Shown here piece after piece: positions 33,779 to 44,147 of a stretch of DNA of 64,000 nucleotides (the stretch's first letter is position 1; each line of letters begins with the position of its first letter). The translations under genes were made by a program, and so were the position numbers. This DNA comes from Fremontodendron californicum (Eukaryota > Streptophyta > Magnoliopsida > Malvales > Malvaceae): the NCBI GenBank assembly GCA_030761205.1, contig JAULJL010000010.1, positions 1,369,001-1,433,000 of the forward strand. Reading direction: 5' to 3'. A model generated the notes under the pieces. The model did no database searches. It had not been told where the DNA came from and was given only the letters and a program-made list of their open reading frames with translations.

Positions 33779-35067
33779 TTGGACAAGCAGTTTCAAACTT
33801 TTCGAACCCTCTTTTGTTGCAATATATTTCCCTTATTAATAATGAAGCTTGTGGAGTTTGTGTGCTGAATTTTCGTAGGGCTGCCCTGCAAATCATAATA
33901 AAAATTTCTTGTTTTCTGAACCATAATAAGTATGTCCAGCATTTTTATTTATTCCTTGAGGAGCAAGGGAAAGTGAAAGAGGAGTGATCTCAAACCTAAT
34001 GGATATAAATGATATGATAATGATAGCTTTATAGTGTTGGCCTGTTGGGACCATATTGAGCAAACTTCAGTTAATTTTCCATCCACACCTTATCTTAAGA
34101 ATCTGCCCATAGGAAGTAAGTATTTGGCAAGTACATTTAAGAGTGAGATTAAATAAATCAACATTTCAAATTAAATTAATTGCCTAACCACCTTATGCTT
34201 TTTCAAAGACAAATTTTGATTAATTATGTTTCATTTGGACTGGTACAATGAAAGTGACTCTCATCGATCATCTAAATTGAGTATTAATAAAATTCATATA
34301 GATATACTCAAGTATTTAACTTAATAATAAACTCATGTATCTCCTTCTATCAAATAAAATAAAAAATTGAAATAATAATATATTAGTATATGTGTGTCTA
34401 CTCTACTTCTAATTACCCAAGTCTAAATATCTACTTATTACTTCTACTTTTACATAATTCATCTGTCAAATTTATGAAAATTTATTATTGTATTAACAAA
34501 AAATGTGTAAAATATATTAATTTTGGTTCAAAAATCAATAAAATTAAAATATACTGACAAAAACTATTATTTGTATTAATAAAATATTCGATAAAATATT
34601 CGATTTTTTATTTTTATTAAAAAATTAGCCAAATTTAAATAATTAATAATTTTATTAACGAATGTTCTTACATTTTTAAAATTAATTAATATATTATTTA
34701 TAATAATAATATAATATTAAATATAATATTTTATTTTTTATTTTTTATGTATTAATGAAAATATTATTAAACATACTAATTTTAAAAAATGTTTTAATTT
34801 TTTATTTAAAAAAAAAAAAAAAAAAGAGCAAAGAAAGTTAAAAATTATACCTAAACCAATAAACCTTTGCCACCTGTGGGCTAGCCCTCTGACCAATAGC
34901 AGAAAAGTCGAAATTTCCACATTATTGCAGTTAATGTAGAAATAACATCGAAGCTGCCCAATAAGCTCGCGTCGCGTGACGTTGCTCAATGCTCATTCAT
35001 TGTTGTCATTACTTTTCCTCGAACCTTCCCCAACCATTTTAACGCTCGAACCCATGCCGGCTCGCCC
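33779..35067. other. Intergenic between the ALDH and oxidoreductase-like genes
   Basis: The ALDH 3' UTR probably ends near 33900 (AATAATAAAAATT near 33895). About 34300-34830 is AT-rich and includes a copy of the MITE-C type (TTAACGAATGTTC near 34655). 34850-35067 is GC-richer and is the likely promoter of the next gene. Confidence 0.5.
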
Positions 35068-35433
35068 ATGACCATGATAAACCCGGCTTCGACCCTTAGA
35101 TTTGTTTCCTCCAATATCATCACCATCAACAGCCACAGATTTCAAGATCCACGGCGGCTCCTTTTCGTCAACGGCTGCGTTCAATTAAAATCCATGGCGA
35201 CCAAGTTGGAAGAAGAGTCTGCGATAAAGGATACCGGCGACGATAAGAAAAAAAGAGGTAAAGAAGAAGGATTGGCGAAGGAATTGCCGCCTCCGCCGGA
35301 GAAGCCTGAGCCTGGAGATTGTTGCGGGAGCGGGTGCGTGCGATGCGTTTGGGATGTGTATTATGAGGAGCTTGAGGCTTATGATAAGCTTTATAAATCG
35401 GATTCCAAGGATTCCATATCTAATTCATCTTAA
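35068..35433 (+). CDS. Oxidoreductase-like domain protein (OXLD1/UPF0651 type)
   Basis: A single-exon frame of 121 residues. The C-terminal part (about residues 70-108) carries the family signature: proline-rich PPPPEKPEPGDCCGSGC, then VRCVWDVYYEELEAYDKLY. The first 40 residues are Arg/Ser-rich and nearly free of acidic residues, like an organelle transit peptide; an internal start at MATKLEEE would omit it. In the main frame I chose the first ATG. A five-codon upstream frame (35054-35071) ends by overlapping that ATG (ATGA), which could lower translation if transcribed. Family members in other eukaryotes are mitochondrial, with no settled enzymatic activity. Confidence 0.85.
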   Translation: MTMINPASTLRFVSSNIITINSHRFQDPRRLLFVNGCVQLKSMATKLEEESAIKDTGDDKKKRGKEEGLAKELPPPPEKPEPGDCCGSGCVRCVWDVYYEELEAYDKLYKSDSKDSISNSS

Positions 35434-36461
35434 AGTTTTTCATTTTTTTGTTGTGTTTTAATTTTTGGTGATTATATTTCACTTCAGAGAATCAGATTGT
35501 TGTTGTCGATTTTTGGCAACAGAAAATTATTGTTCTCGAATTTGTCGATTTATTTGATGAAATGGAAAGGAATTGCCTTTTTAATTTTCATGTTCTTTAG
35601 AATCTTTTCTCCAAAAAGTAAGAGATAATTTTGATAATTTTGGATAGGTACAAATATATTATATCAATATAATACATTTATTGTTGATAAAAAATATATA
35701 ATACATTTATTAAATAAAAAAATATAATAAATATAATACGATATATTTTAATATATAAAAAATATTTTAATATACATTATATTTAAAATTTTAATATATT
35801 TAATTATTTGCATTATTTTTATACTTATATAATTAACACAAAAAATATAAAACAAGATACACAGATCTAATAACAAGAAATAAAAAGGATGTTAGTTGTT
35901 GGTTGTTGCCTGTTGAAACAATTTTACTAGAGAAATAAAATAAGGATTTACCCTTGTTAGGTCAATTTTTGGGGAATTTTTTTTTTGCAATTTGTTTAAA
36001 GTTTAAAATTTTCATAGATAACATATGTTTATGTAAAGTATAAGTATAAGTAAAAAAAAATTTTAAAAATTAAATATAAAAAAAAATGCTTTTTGGTTTC
36101 TTCTTCTCTCACTTGAAGTATCTTTTTCGAGAGGCACATAAAGTATAATAAAAGGATTTCATTAACAAATGTTATAAAAGCAATTTTAAAAAAAAATTTA
36201 TTAATGAATATTTTAAAAATATTAATTAAAATTATTATGTATAATAATATTTTCATTTAATATATTGTAAATGATGAATAAATTTTTTAAATTATTATAT
36301 TTAATATAATAATATTATTATAAATAAAATATTAAATAAATTTAAATTTTAAAAAAAAAACACTATTTAGCAAAACCTATTCTAAAATTATTATATATTA
36401 TTATTCTTATTATATATTATTTGTTTTGGAAGGAAACACATTCAAATTTTGATTAAATAAA
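35434..36461. other. Intergenic, AT-rich
   Basis: The 3' UTR of the oxidoreductase-like gene takes the first 150-200 bases. From 35640 on, the DNA is mostly A/T low complexity. A degenerate MITE-C copy appears at about 36155-36377, ending TTTAGCAAAACC. No gene seen. Confidence 0.5.
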
Positions 36462-36872
36462 ATGCAGGCGGTTTCTCCTACACGAAATCTTAACTCTTTT
36501 ATAATTGGTCCGACGAAGCCTCGGCTCAACCAGCTGGCTCGGTTCGCCTTCCGCTGCGTGTACCGCTCTGACTCAGTCCAATTCCCCAATGGGGTCGGTT
36601 CAAGCCCTGCAGATTGGCTAAGGTCCTGTGCTATTCTCTCTAGCGAAGTCTTTTCTGAGGATCAAGATTCCGGCGACAAATCCACGCCTCCCTCGGCCTC
36701 TGACCACCTCGCCGCCGCCGTTAAAGGCCAAAAAACCTCCATAGATCTCAACCTAGTCCCCAAAGAAAAAACGAAGAAAAAAATGAGGCGATCGAGGTTT
36801 ACCCTAACGATATTTGGCGCAGTTGTGGTGTTGCTAGTAATTGGAATTTGGAAATGCTGTAAGGCTAGCTAA
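36462..36872 (+). CDS. Unrecognised ORF overlapping the glutaredoxin leader
   Basis: A 136-residue frame beginning MQAVSPTRNLNSF. The first 100 residues have moderate GC and a protein-like composition (FAFRCVYRSDSVQFPNG, DWLRSCAILSSEVF) and may be an exon of a nuclear gene or a gene fragment; I do not recognise the family. From residue 108 (MRRSRFTLTIFGAVVV...) it reads the glutaredoxin signal peptide, then runs off frame to a stop. The two parts could be separate, with translation of the glutaredoxin starting at 36783. Low confidence that this is one protein. Confidence 0.35.
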   Translation: MQAVSPTRNLNSFIIGPTKPRLNQLARFAFRCVYRSDSVQFPNGVGSSPADWLRSCAILSSEVFSEDQDSGDKSTPPSASDHLAAAVKGQKTSIDLNLVPKEKTKKKMRRSRFTLTIFGAVVVLLVIGIWKCCKAS

Positions 36873-39800
36873 AGCCGACAGTTCTCCTTCCGCCTTTGTC
36901 CAAAACACCATCTTCTCCAACAAGATCGTTATTTTCTCCAAATCCTATTGCCCGTAAGTCTTTTTTGTTTCCTCTCATTCTTTCACATTTCCAGTTTTCT
37001 ATTTCAACCTTGTTAAAGTCAACAACTCCTCTTGAATTTTCTCATCTAGAATTCTCTCCAAACTTTATTATTTCTCTAGGTTTTTCTAAAAATTTTTTAA
37101 GTCTTATTTCTAGAGTTCTCTCTAGATTTTTTATTGTTCTTTCTCTAGAATATTAAACCAACACACTAGAACATTCTAGGTTGGTTTAGTAACCAACATA
37201 GAAAGCTATAAATAGGGTGGGATGTAAGTTGTTAGATTAGTAGAGTGGTGAGTAGAGAGAAAAAAGAAGAAAAAGATATGAGTGAAGAAGTGAAGTTGTG
37301 AGTGCATATTAAAAGAGTGTGTCTAGTGTATATTTGGTCTTTTCTCATATTAATAAAAGAGTTGTTTTTCGGAAGTTACTGTAGCATCCCGAGATAAAGT
37401 TACTGTAGCAAATCGGTACTGTAGCACAAAACTACAATTGGTACCGAGAGTCAAAAATCAACAAACTGGTATCAGAGCTAGACGGTCAGGGACCGGAGTA
37501 CGCATATCGGAGAAAGACAGTCTGAGACTGTGAAGATTATTGGTCTGGGACCAAGACGATCGAGGATCGTAGTTCGTGGAGACGTGGAAATTCTGCCGGT
37601 ACACGGTCAGGGACTGTGAAATTAAGTGAACGAGAATCAAATTTGAGGTAAGTGCAGGGCACTCTCAAGACACTATGGCAGATATTTCTAATTCCGCTAG
37701 CAACATCGAGAAGCTCAATGAAAACAATTACAATACGTGGAGCATCCGGATGCAATATTACATGCTCGGGCAAGATTTATGGGATATTGTTAACGGTGAA
37801 GCTTCAATACCACCAACTGATGCCGAAGAACTAAGAAAATGGAAGATCAAAGCCGGTAAGGCCATGTACGTGTTATCAGTCACCATTGAGGATGGTTTAT
37901 TACAACGCATCAAGGATGCAAAGACACCGAAGGAAGCCTGGGACACACTCACAATGCTGTTCGCAAGGAAAAATGATGCTAGGCTCCAACAATTGGAGAA
38001 TGAACTCCTGTCAATCTCGCAGCAAAATATGTCGGTAAGCGAATATTTCTCTAAAGTTAAAACTCTTTGTGAGGAAATTTCAAAATTAGATCCAGAAAAT
38101 GCTATTACCGAAACGAGGATGAGAAGAATTATCATCCATGGCTTGCGACCTGAATACAACGGGATTGTTACTGCAACTCGTGGATGGAGCAAAGAACCAA
38201 CTTTAACTGAGTTGGAAAATATCCTAGCCAATCAAGAGGCTTTAGATAACCAAATGTCTAAAGTCATGATAACAGATTATGAGAAAGCCCTCTTTAGCAA
38301 TAGAAGAGGTAAAGTTGCTATGAGCCAAGGAATAGAAGACATTGAAGTTCAAAACAAACAAGAAGCTTGGCAACGGAGGAGCTTTCAGCGAAGGGGAGCT
38401 CAAATTGTTCGAGATAGAGACGATAGCGAAAATGTGAGGTCTCATTGTCGAAATATTAAGTGTTTCAAGTGTGGCAAGCTTGGCCACTATGCTCGAGATT
38501 GTCGATATAGACAAGTGCAAGGCTATGCAACAGTGTTCTCACGACAGGAGCATAACTATGAAGAAGAATGGGATTTTGAGACAGCATTTACGATTGAAGA
38601 ATGCGAAGAACTCGTATCTGGTTGCACCACCGAGTTAGAAGAAAATGTTCATGAAGACGAAGAAGAAATTGATTTTGAGAATATTCAACCAAGACAAGAG
38701 ACAATTGAAGAGCCTTCAAAAGAAGAGAACGAGTCTCTGTTTCAATCACAAGAAAAGATTTTTGAAGATGAAAGGTTATTTCACGAAGAGGCGAAGAAGC
38801 TTGAAGATGATGTCAACATTGAGAAAGATGACAACGAGGTCATCGACACTGTTAAGACTTACAAAGGCGTGAAAGATATGAAGATCGATTGTGAAGTCAA
38901 CAAATTAATGGTAGTTGACAAAGTCGAGTATGCCAAAGTCAGAGACAGGCCAGCAGAGAGAATCAAGAAGAACGAAGATAGAAATAGTGTTGAAGCAAAG
39001 ACGGAAGTGAACAAAATCAAGAATCAAAAGAGAAGAGAGCAATCAACGAAAGATGAAGCAGAACTAATGATGATGATGAATTTTAAGAAGAGAAAGAAAA
39101 AGAGAAGATATTTGATGCAAGATTTGATAAGTCCAGAAGACAGTCTGGAATGACAACCAAACCGACATCAAGAGAGTAGTTGTTGAGGGGGAGTGTTAAA
39201 GTCAACAACTCCTCTAGAATTCTCTCCAAACTTTATTATTTCTCTAGGTTTTTCTAAAATTTTCTTAAGTCTTATTTCTAGAGTTCTCTCTAGATTTTTT
39301 AAAGTTTTCGGAAGTTACTGTAGCAAATCGGTACTGTAGCACAAAACTACAATTGGTACCGAGAGTCAAAAATCAACAAACCTTTTAATGTTCATAATTA
39401 AAGAATCAAGGCATCATAGATATCATCAATCACTGTAATCAACAATCTTATTCTACTTTAAACCCTATTTGCTTGCTGGGTTTAGCTTCAAATTTTGGAA
39501 TTGAAAACTTGAATGAACTCTTTTTCGGGCTTTGTGTATCAGATTATATGATGGGTTGGTCCAAATTCTTTTGCTTTGTCTTGTTCTTAGGTATTGCTTT
39601 CGTGCCAAGCGCATTTTCAGTGAGCTAAATGAGAAACCTTATGTTGTAGAGCTTGATCTCCATGGTATCTATTCATTATCTGCAATTGCTGTTTTTTTCT
39701 TTTTTCTATGAATATGTACAAAAAAGAGCAATTTTAAATGAAGCTTTAACATGTTTATTTAGATGATGGAGCTCAAATCCAGTATGTCCTTCTGGATTTG

Positions 39801-40014
39801 ATAGGTCGAAGAACTGTTCCACAAGTGTTTGTGAATGGCAAGCATATTGGAGGCTCTGATGGTTAGCTTCTTAGGCCTCATAATTTTGGTTTTCCTTTAT
39901 ATAAATTTTTCATTTGAATTCATTTTTCTTGTTTATTTCATTTGTCACTACTTCTTAGACCTCAAGAATGCAGTCAATAGTGGTACATTGCAAAAGCTTC
40001 TTGCTGCAAGTTAA
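36783..40014 (+). CDS. CPYC-type glutaredoxin (GRXC3/C4-like), leader frameshifted
   Basis: Exons 36783-36953, 39591-39664, 39763-39861 and 39959-40014, all with GT..AG borders. They encode a secretory-type leader (MRRSRFTLTIFGAVVVLLV) and a complete thioredoxin-fold glutaredoxin domain: active site SYCPYC, split by intron 1 after the first Cys, then the TVPQVF cis-Pro loop and GGSDDL glutathione-binding motif. Such enzymes reduce disulfides and glutathionylated proteins using glutathione; members with this leader enter the secretory pathway. One extra T in the run at 36847-36849 puts the leader out of frame with the domain, and the domain frame has no ATG of its own downstream of the last stop. 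Intron 1 (2.6 kb) contains the gag-only element. It is either a recent pseudogene or a single-base sequencing error; the domain itself shows no decay. Confidence 0.85.
37011..37463 (+). repeat. 5' LTR of the gag-only element
   Basis: 453 bp. It contains CTATAAATAGGG (about 37206-37217) as a probable TATA box and several TACTGTAGCA repeats near its end. Relative to the 3' LTR it also has a short extra stretch near the start (TTGAATTTTCTCA). Confidence 0.9.
37675..39153 (+). CDS. Gag protein with long charged C-terminal extension
   Basis: 492 residues. Residues 1-230 are a UBN2-type Gag clearly related to that of the intact Copia in this window (shared GQDLW, RKWKIKAGKAM/RKWKIKVGKAM, IIIHGLRPEY). 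A CCHC knuckle follows at 263-276 (CFKCGKLGHYARDC). Where the protease should begin there is instead a stretch of about 190 residues very rich in Glu, Lys and Asp, probably helical or coiled-coil, ending in a Lys/Arg cluster. I recognise no domain in it. The frame is intact, so Gag may be under selection or only recently duplicated. Confidence 0.93.
   Translation: MADISNSASNIEKLNENNYNTWSIRMQYYMLGQDLWDIVNGEASIPPTDAEELRKWKIKAGKAMYVLSVTIEDGLLQRIKDAKTPKEAWDTLTMLFARKNDARLQQLENELLSISQQNMSVSEYFSKVKTLCEEISKLDPENAITETRMRRIIIHGLRPEYNGIVTATRGWSKEPTLTELENILANQEALDNQMSKVMITDYEKALFSNRRGKVAMSQGIEDIEVQNKQEAWQRRSFQRRGAQIVRDRDDSENVRSHCRNIKCFKCGKLGHYARDCRYRQVQGYATVFSRQEHNYEEEWDFETAFTIEECEELVSGCTTELEENVHEDEEEIDFENIQPRQETIEEPSKEENESLFQSQEKIFEDERLFHEEAKKLEDDVNIEKDDNEVIDTVKTYKGVKDMKIDCEVNKLMVVDKVEYAKVRDRPAERIKKNEDRNSVEAKTEVNKIKNQKRREQSTKDEAELMMMMNFKKRKKKRRYLMQDLISPEDSLE
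39194..39378 (+). repeat. 3' LTR of the gag-only element, internally deleted
   Basis: 185 bp. It follows the 5' LTR from TGTTAAAGTC through CTCTCTAGATTTTTTA, then jumps to TTTTCGGAAGTTACTGTAGC, omitting the TATA box and U3/R sequences, and rejoins to the end. Confidence 0.9.
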
Positions 40015-41318
40015 TGAGCTGTTTAAAGAAGGAAATACAGTCATTTGATCTGACTCGAGAATCGTGATGCTTTTCAAGGATTAGAGAATCATTTCTGGGT
40101 TGTGAATTAAGTAAGTTCATAGCAAGATTATATTGAGTGCTCTGTGATAATGGCACGTCTTGTTGATGTTAGTCTTTTTTTTTTTTCTCTCCTTCCTTAT
40201 GGAAAGCTATGGTTTAGGTCTTAAGTTCGTTGGGGAGGGAGCAATGACTTAGTTTAGTTTTCACATAATCTATCCTTTGTCAGTGGATCCTATATTGGCT
40301 GTTTTATCTTTCCCCATATAGTTAATATATCTGTTCTGTCTTCTGAAATGAGTTTGAAACAAGTGAATTTTGGATAGTTTACGCTCTTAAGATCTCTGTT
40401 TTCTGTAAAACTGAAAAATGTCAACATGATTTTTCATATAATTTTAGCTATTCATTGGAGATGTAATTTGAGGACTCTTAGCAGTGTGGTCTTTTTTTCT
40501 GTTGTGAGCATTGATATGTATGACAAAATAAAAGAAAGTCACCAAAAATATGGAGACTGGAGTCCTTTCCCATACGAATTCAAATCCTCTTGCCCCATTT
40601 TCTTGTCTCTATCCGTGTTCTATGCTCGTAACGAGCCGCGCATTCGTTTTTTTGTTCTCTTTGTACCCGTTCGTTTTTAATGTTTGACTCAATTCTTTAT
40701 CTAATAAAAAAAAACTAAATTTTCTTTAAAAAAAAAAAAAAATACACGATACAAAGACGATGCAAATAAAGGAGATGGTGTCGTATAATTCACCTATTCG
40801 ATCATCGGTAAAATACCGATCGGTCGTATTTGTATTTCGTAGCTCCCGTTAAAAAATTGAAAACAAACAAGAAAAAAAGCAACACCGAAAAAATGGATCC
40901 ATGACTCGTTACGATAGTGGAGGCACGGCTAGGGGCAAAGGATTTCTATTCTTTCCATACATGCTGTTTCTTGTCAAAATTGGTTGCTAGAAGAAGGTTA
41001 TAGTATATAATCTGCTCATCAGTGACACTGCCCCATCAATTTATGGGATTTCTGATGGCATGCAGATGGTTTCCCACTCATATATATATATATGATTGGT
41101 GCTCATTCCCTTGATTAAAAATACACAAACATGATATAAATATACGAATTGTTACTTCAGAGCATCCGTACACCAAAAACACATAAAGTTACAAAGATTA
41201 CCGTAGTTACAGTTGATGCATATGAAAATGAGGATGAACGCTTGTTACTTCTAGACTTTCCTCCTATTCCCAATTTGGTTTGAGTGGAAACGAAGAGAAG
41301 AGAATGCATTAATATTTT

Positions 41319-41732
41319 TACTATAAAACTGAGTTATTTAGTCTTTATACTTTTAAAATTGAAGCAAAAAAGTAAAATTACTGACTAATGTAACAAAAAC
41401 TGTTAAAAAAGCTGAAATGACATTTAACTTTGTGTTTATTTGATGATGTGGATGTCAACGTGGAACCAATAAAATATATTATTTTAAGCTGACGTGAATA
41501 AAATAACAAACTAAGTTGGCAAAAATGTCACATCAAATTATTTTGTCAACTTAGTTTGTTATTATATCCATATCAGCTTAAAATAAAATATTTTATTGAT
41601 GCAACATCATCAAATAAACACAAGATTAAATGTCACGTAAATTTTTTTAACAGAAACTATTACACTAGTCAATGATTTCATTTTTTTGCTTCAATTTTGA
41701 AAGTACAAGACTAAATTACTCATTTTATAATA
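41319..41732. mobile_element. Foldback MITE
   Basis: 414 bp whose two halves are reverse complements over nearly their whole length: TTTAGTCTTTATACTTTTAA with AATTGAAGCAAAAAA on the left pairs with the right-hand end, and an inner arm AACAAACTAAGTTGGC pairs with GTCAACTTAGTTTGTT. Its transcript would form a hairpin of about 200 bp. I could not find a clear target duplication. Confidence 0.75.
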
Positions 41733-42503
41733 GAAAAATTAATTTATATTAGATGATATAATACAAAGACTTTTTAAGTACTTTGATCAAGGGAATTCGT
41801 TGGAAACTTTGTTATCTCATTTCTATCATTTTTTTCTTTCTATTCCTGATTGACCAGATATGAAATACCCATTAACAGGATATTTTCTTACGGGCCAAGC
41901 AAAACCCAAAATCCAAATCGCAAGATTAAAGAACCTCACAGAACCCATTTTTATTTCCAGGTTTATTTTAGTGGGTTTAACTTTAACTTGTTCAGCAAAA
42001 TGAAAGTGGTAGCCCAACCTTTCTATTACACAAAAAATCAGCAATGGTCGGGTAACTTTCTGTCAGGTTTTTTTTTTTTTGGGTGAAAATGAGATCAGTT
42101 ATCAATTCATTTATGCAAAGATATCTATCTCTGCAAAATCTTTGGATGTGACATGGTATGAAGATGAGATTATTATATTAAAATTGTAATGCAATCTTTT
42201 TTTCTTTTCTTTTTTTCAATTGGGTGGGTTTCAGCATATCCATTAAGCTTTGTCAGCTCCCAACATGGACCCGAATGCAGGGCATTTTTGGACCCCATTT
42301 TTTTTTTTTGAGTTTTGGACAAGTTGGAAGATGATGAGGGGGCAAAAGACAGGAGCATGGGAGCAAAAGGAGTTTAGATTTTTGGTCCAGAGAAGAGTCA
42401 ACATGATGCTATTTAAAATGTCTGTCGTTTCCAAGACCCAGAAGCAGATTTTGGGGCAAAAGTGTTTGTGGCACTTTTTTATAGGTTTTTTTTTTTAATA
42501 AAA

Positions 42504-42686
42504 GATTTTGTTAACGAGTGTCCTATGAATATTTTTTAAGGTTACTATGTATAATAATATCTTCATTCAATACATTGAAAATAATGAATAAAGCTATAAA
42601 TTACTGCATTAAATATAAAATTATTACTATAAATAGTATATTAATTAATTTTAAAAAATGCTTAAGAGCACTCATTAGCAAAACCC
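42504..42686. mobile_element. MITE family C copy
   Basis: About 183 bp, AT-rich, with inverted ends GATTTTGTTAACGAGTG and GCACTCATTAGCAAAACC. The same ends occur at 62221-62410, and degenerate copies at about 34650, 36155-36377 and 52240-52440. Confidence 0.65.
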
Positions 42687-43810
42687 GTTAATAAAAACAG
42701 TAGCAAACATCCTCACAAACCTGTTCTCTTATCATGCAAATACGCTCCTATTTAAACCATATATATTTTAGAAACAAAAATTGGGAACCCACAAGCAAAG
42801 ATGATCGGATACATACACTTAGGCGCATAAGTTTTGCCGGTTGCATCAAAAGCCTGTTGATTCGATGGGGAACAAGTTTTTGATTAAGAGGTAAGGCAAG
42901 GCAACTAACAATATAAATTTTATAGTATACTTATGTTTCTACTATGAACATTTTCTCAATATATAAGATGATTGAAATGTGATCAGAACAGGTTATCCAT
43001 CACCTTTCTAGTTTGGATTTTCAGTCTTACAAATTTAAATTTTTAATGGAAAGCCTCTTTAAGTTTTATCCAGTAATGATGGAACTAGTAAATGTAATTT
43101 TATCCTAGCTATGAACAAGTCAATTTTGTCACTGAATTTCATAGTCAAAACCTAACCCTTTCACGGAGGATAAAAACCACAAGGGTAAAGATAGAATAGG
43201 ACAAGCGAACTGATTGAAAACGTGGCTATATTCACAGCTCAAAAACAAAAACGTTTTCAGCCTTATTTATGGATTACAACAGCCTAACTCTTAACTATGG
43301 ATGAATTTGCACCAATTTGCAGCATAACAGCAATTCCCCTTTTCTTCCCTTTAGTAGAAAAGACTGTCCCCATCCAATCCAGAGGCTCACCAAAGACTGC
43401 CTCCTGCATCCTCTTGCACTCTCACAAGCACAATAAGGGCCTTTTTTTCTTCTTTCCCAACTGCAAGTTGAGCAAAGCAAAGCTTTTGGAGCAAAACTGA
43501 GACACTAACAGAAAAAAAAGCTAGTTTTGGAGTTTTGGGACCACACCAATTTGTGGCCACAAATCCAAATTAACTACTGTTTTTTCTGCACAAGATTTAT
43601 CTCTCTCTTGCACGCTGGCCACTGGCCACACCCTAAGGTACTACGTACCCAGTAGATACCGACACATCCTTACAATGACTTAATGCCATAACAAATCCCA
43701 GTAGTCTTAAATGACTTTTTGGCTGTTTTATGGCTTTCAATTGAAAGCAAAACTGTTTGATGTGCTTAATCATTGATGTTCTTTCACTTTCTTTCTCTGC
43801 GAGTTTCTTC

Positions 43811-43824
43811 GTATATATATATAT
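43811..43824 (+). promoter_or_regulatory. Possible TATA box
   Basis: GTATATATATATAT, 66 bp before the ATG of the peptide candidate at 43890, with a CT-rich then A/C-rich leader between them, as is usual for plant core promoters. Confidence 0.4.
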
Positions 43825-43889
43825 TTACTCTTTTCTTCTTTCACATAACTCCAAACTATAAACTGCCGAACCCCTTTCACTACTGAATC

Positions 43890-44147
43890 ATGGCTCTCAG
43901 TTCTATGCTTGTTATTATTCTCTCATTTCTGTGGACTCCAGTTGCTGAAGCAAAGTGGACTTGTTGGCCATGGCTAAAACCAACAAAAAGGATGGAGCGC
44001 ATGCATACTTGTTGGCCATGGCTAAAACCAAAAGTAGGGTGTTCTCGAGGACGTCATAGCTCACAAATATTGAGGTGGGTGCCCTTCTCCTCTCCACTCG
44101 TGATATTCATGCATGTTTTAGTGTCTAAAATTCCAAACCATGTCTAA
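43890..44147 (+). CDS. Candidate small secreted peptide with tandem CWPWLKP repeat
   Basis: An 85-residue frame with a good signal peptide (MALSSMLVIILSFLWTPVAEA), then KWTCWPWLKPTK, a basic linker, and a second TCWPWLKPK. At the DNA level the two copies share about 25 identical bases (ACTTGTTGGCCATGGCTAAA...), starting near 43958 and 44006, so the duplication is recent or conserved. A GT donor follows ILR at about 44073, so the part after residue 61 may be intron and further exons may lie to the right. TATA box, leader and ATG context support transcription. I do not recognise the family; it could be a peptide precursor or chance. Confidence 0.4.
   Translation: MALSSMLVIILSFLWTPVAEAKWTCWPWLKPTKRMERMHTCWPWLKPKVGCSRGRHSSQILRWVPFSSPLVIFMHVLVSKIPNHV

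Larger units (their letters stand above)
37011..39378 (+). mobile_element. Gag-only LTR retrotransposon (TR-GAG type), Copia-related
   Basis: 2,368 bp with TG...CA ends and 5-bp target duplication AACCT (37006-37010 and 39379-39383), in glutaredoxin intron 1, sense orientation. It has a tRNA-Met primer-binding site (37467-37478), a polypurine tract (39182-39193) and one long frame encoding Gag only; protease, integrase, reverse transcriptase and RNase H are absent. The LTRs are unequal, 453 bp and 185 bp, because the 3' LTR lacks an internal block of about 240 bp or more. Gag-only elements of this kind have been described in plants as TR-GAGs and depend on a partner element for copying. Confidence 0.93.
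40015..43889. other. Intergenic, two MITEs, no gene recognised
   Basis: The glutaredoxin 3' UTR probably reaches about 40350. The rest holds A/T-rich DNA, a foldback element (41319-41732), a MITE-C copy (42504-42686) and scattered short open frames without protein character. 43600-43889 is the likely promoter and leader of the peptide candidate. Confidence 0.5.
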
